A model generated the notes under the pieces. That model had not been told where the DNA came from. It worked only from the letters and a program-made list of their open reading frames with translations, and searched no databases. A program made the position numbers and the translations under genes. Below are positions 62,396 to 64,000 of a stretch of DNA of 64,000 nt, one piece after another; positions within the stretch are counted from its first letter, which is position 1; each line of letters opens with the position of its first letter. Source of the stretch: Certhia americana (taxonomy: Eukaryota; Chordata; Aves; Passeriformes; Certhiidae); the NCBI GenBank assembly GCA_018697195.1, contig CM031871.1:125909-189908 (forward strand), written 5' to 3'.

Positions 62396-62401
62396 CACAA
62401 G
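62396..62401 (+). repeat. Left target-site duplication of the solo LTR
   Basis: CACAAG ends immediately before the LTR. Its last four bases (CAAG) recur directly after the LTR at 62849-62852. The full six bases also recur at 62847-62852 if the last two LTR bases are counted, so the true duplication length is ambiguous. Confidence 0.65.
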
Positions 62402-62848
62402 TGATGCCTTCTGCAGGCTGACCTGGAACAAAGACTAGACAGAGCAAAAGGATGAAGTAGGGATTTATTAAAAGGTCTCACTGGGTACACTTAGGCAGCA
62501 CAAGAGCCCAGCTGGGCTACACCCAAGATGCACCACAAAATGGATGACCATCCACGTGGTCTCACACTTTCCTAAGTTCTGGTCCATTAGCATATTAGAG
62601 TCAATTGTCCAATTATAGCTCCAGGTTATGAAGCTCCATCCTCCTTGTTTTTTCTTCTCACTTCACTGTTGTTTTTGTTCTTGGGCCTGAAAGTTGCATT
62701 GGTTGTCCTTGGTCCCAAGCTTGAGAAGCAATTGTTTTGTCTCCCTACTCTCTGAAGAGAGCTTAGAAGCACCTAATATGAAACTCAGAACTACACACTA
62801 AAACAACACAGAATCTGAAAAATATAAAAGCTAAAACCTAGAGCATCA
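62402..62848 (-). mobile_element. Solo LTR of an avian endogenous retrovirus, minus orientation, with flanking direct repeat
   Basis: The segment begins TGATGC and ends GCATCA, perfect inverted TG...CA termini. CACAAG precedes it (62396-62401) and CAAG follows directly (62849-62852), giving a 4-bp target-site duplication. Inside, TTTATT at 62463-62468 is an AATAAA polyadenylation signal on the minus strand. CAAGATGCACCACAAAATGG, CCATTAGCATATTAGAGTC and GGTTATGAAGCTCCATCCTC match an avian LTR that I recognise read in reverse. At 447 bp with no internal retroviral sequence, it is a solo LTR. A 4-bp duplication points to class I (gamma-type) integration, whereas the sequence recalls LTRs I associate with the beta-type group, so the class is open. 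Confidence 0.85.
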
Positions 62849-62852
62849 CAAG

Positions 62853-64000
62853 GACCATGGGTGACCCACTGAGATGCTTCCTTTTGCCTACAACTTTATA
62901 GGGAAAGGAGGGAACTGGAAGCTGTTAGTGCTGGCTTTGATGACAGACAGGTGAACTGGGTATTGTGCAAGGCCTCCAAAATGCAGTGGGTCTTTCTATC
63001 CATGACTGATATCCTTTCTGGACTGCTCTTTCTGCATCCTAATAAGTAAATCCAGATTGGTTATCCTAATAGTAATAATAAGCCACCAGAAGCCCTAAGC
63101 CTACAGTCATGGAAATTTATTTCTCCTTTCAATGTACCAAGATATAGGCAAATAATTACATTTTCAATATTTGGTAGTGCTATACAGAAAAATAATATTC
63201 GTAAATTTCCTAACAGCAAAATCATATGGAACCCACTTAATTACTAATAAGTAAACAATGATTCTTCCTCCTTAAAATACCCAAACACGTTCATAATTAG
63301 CTAATTAAACTACCACATAAGTGATTATTCAATATAAAAGAGCGACGGAGAGGCGGGCAGAGGAGGGAAAGTGGTGAAATCATTACCTGCAGACACATTT
63401 CTTTCTCTAAGGAAGCTAGTGAATCGTTACAGGAGAGATGATTAGTGGAAAATAATAGGAACCACAGCAATAATTAACTTGCCAATATCTGCAGCTTGAA
63501 GCCAGCCATTGTGTTTGTTTTGCTCAGAGAAGACCACATGAGAATGTACCTGTTTCTCAGCACTTTTCCATTTTCTGCAGTAGGCAGAGGCGTTGCCCTA
63601 ATGCATGCTGCTGAATGGCCCATGTAAACCATCCATGTGTCTGATGAACTCATGGCAGCCCAGCATAGAAAAATAGATTTACTCTTCTCCTTCTTATTGT
63701 AACTTGAGAAATCTGAGAGTTTATGAAAGATCTGAATGTTTTGGTTAGAGAGGCCAATTAAAGAACTAGAATTTGATGTCTCTTCTGCAAATTGGTAAGA
63801 ATTAGATTAAAATTAAAAGGTCCTCTCTCCTTGGTGATTGGGTGTCAATACTGAGTTTTTAATGATACCACTGTTAACATCCATACAAACTGGCAGACCC
63901 CTGCTGGTGTATAATTTCATACGGACAGAGTTCATTCAGGTAATGCTGACATACCCAAACAAAAGTGTTTTGTAAGGAGCCCCACTGGCTAAAAAAACCT
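62853..64000. other. Unique DNA, no gene seen
   Basis: No repeat or coding exon is recognised to the right edge. It includes the homeodomain-site-rich segment at about 63,220-63,480. Confidence 0.5.
63220..63480. promoter_or_regulatory. Possible conserved noncoding element
   Basis: The segment is dense in homeodomain-type words: CACTTAATTACTAATAAG, the 14-bp palindrome TAATTAGCTAATTA (63294-63307), GATGATTAGTGG and GCAATAATTAAC. A purine-rich GGAGAGGCGGGCAGAGGAGG patch interrupts them, with a CpG-containing GAGCGACGGAGAGG just before it. That mixture is unusual for its surroundings and resembles developmental enhancers. It is inference without conservation data. Confidence 0.25.

Larger units (their letters stand above)
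55086..62401. other. Unique DNA, no gene seen
   Basis: About 7 kb with no recognised repeat. The longest frame (140 codons, 58103-58525) is matched by similarly long opposite-strand frames and has no domain. The one local feature is an 18-bp AT palindrome at 56307-56324. Confidence 0.5.

Overview
The window looks like nuclear DNA from a bird, probably a songbird or another neoavian. Most recognisable repeats are 5'-truncated CR1 (chicken repeat 1) LINE fragments, and there are three solo-type LTRs of avian endogenous retroviruses. The background is AT-rich and CpG-poor, and I saw no Alu or L1 sequence. This is inferred from remembered repeat families, not from alignment. I find no functional protein-coding exon, tRNA, rRNA, CRISPR array, operon or CpG island. 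The short open frames throughout are what chance gives in AT-rich DNA, apart from those inside CR1 copies. The window is best read as intergenic DNA or the inside of a very long intron.

Layout. Positions 1-11,800 are mostly unique. They hold a minus-strand LTR (3377-3933), a degraded CR1 3' end (about 4270-4897), a four-unit minisatellite of AGGTCA-bearing units (7580-7647), and a 40-bp sequence present twice (7811-7850 and 9407-9446). Positions 11,800-25,000 carry a short CR1 relic, a 48-A homopolymer (13193-13240), an AT-rich repeat-poor stretch that could hold conserved regulatory DNA, a 26-G homopolymer (17524-17549), and two striking perfect inverted repeats (21657-21703 and 23539-23581). 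Positions 25,000-31,150 are the mobile-element cluster: a CR1 tail with an internal duplication, a roughly 1-kb plus-strand LTR, the clearest CR1 copy (ORF2 C-terminus plus 3' end, about 28975-29638), a TA/TG microsatellite and a very old minus-strand CR1.

Positions 31,150-54,700 are almost entirely unique. They contain two possible ancient SINE (MIR-type) relics, an old CR1 fragment (about 40815-41075) and two back-to-back perfect AT hairpins (45147-45210). Positions 54,700-64,000 hold an old CR1 reverse-transcriptase fragment with a legible palm-domain motif (54732-55085), a long unique stretch, a solo LTR with TG...CA ends and a flanking direct repeat (62402-62848), and a homeodomain-site-rich segment near the right end.

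No set of genes works together here, and I did not find a new biological system. The observations most worth checking are the perfect inverted repeats, the AGGTCA minisatellite, the duplicated 40-mer and the possible conserved noncoding blocks.
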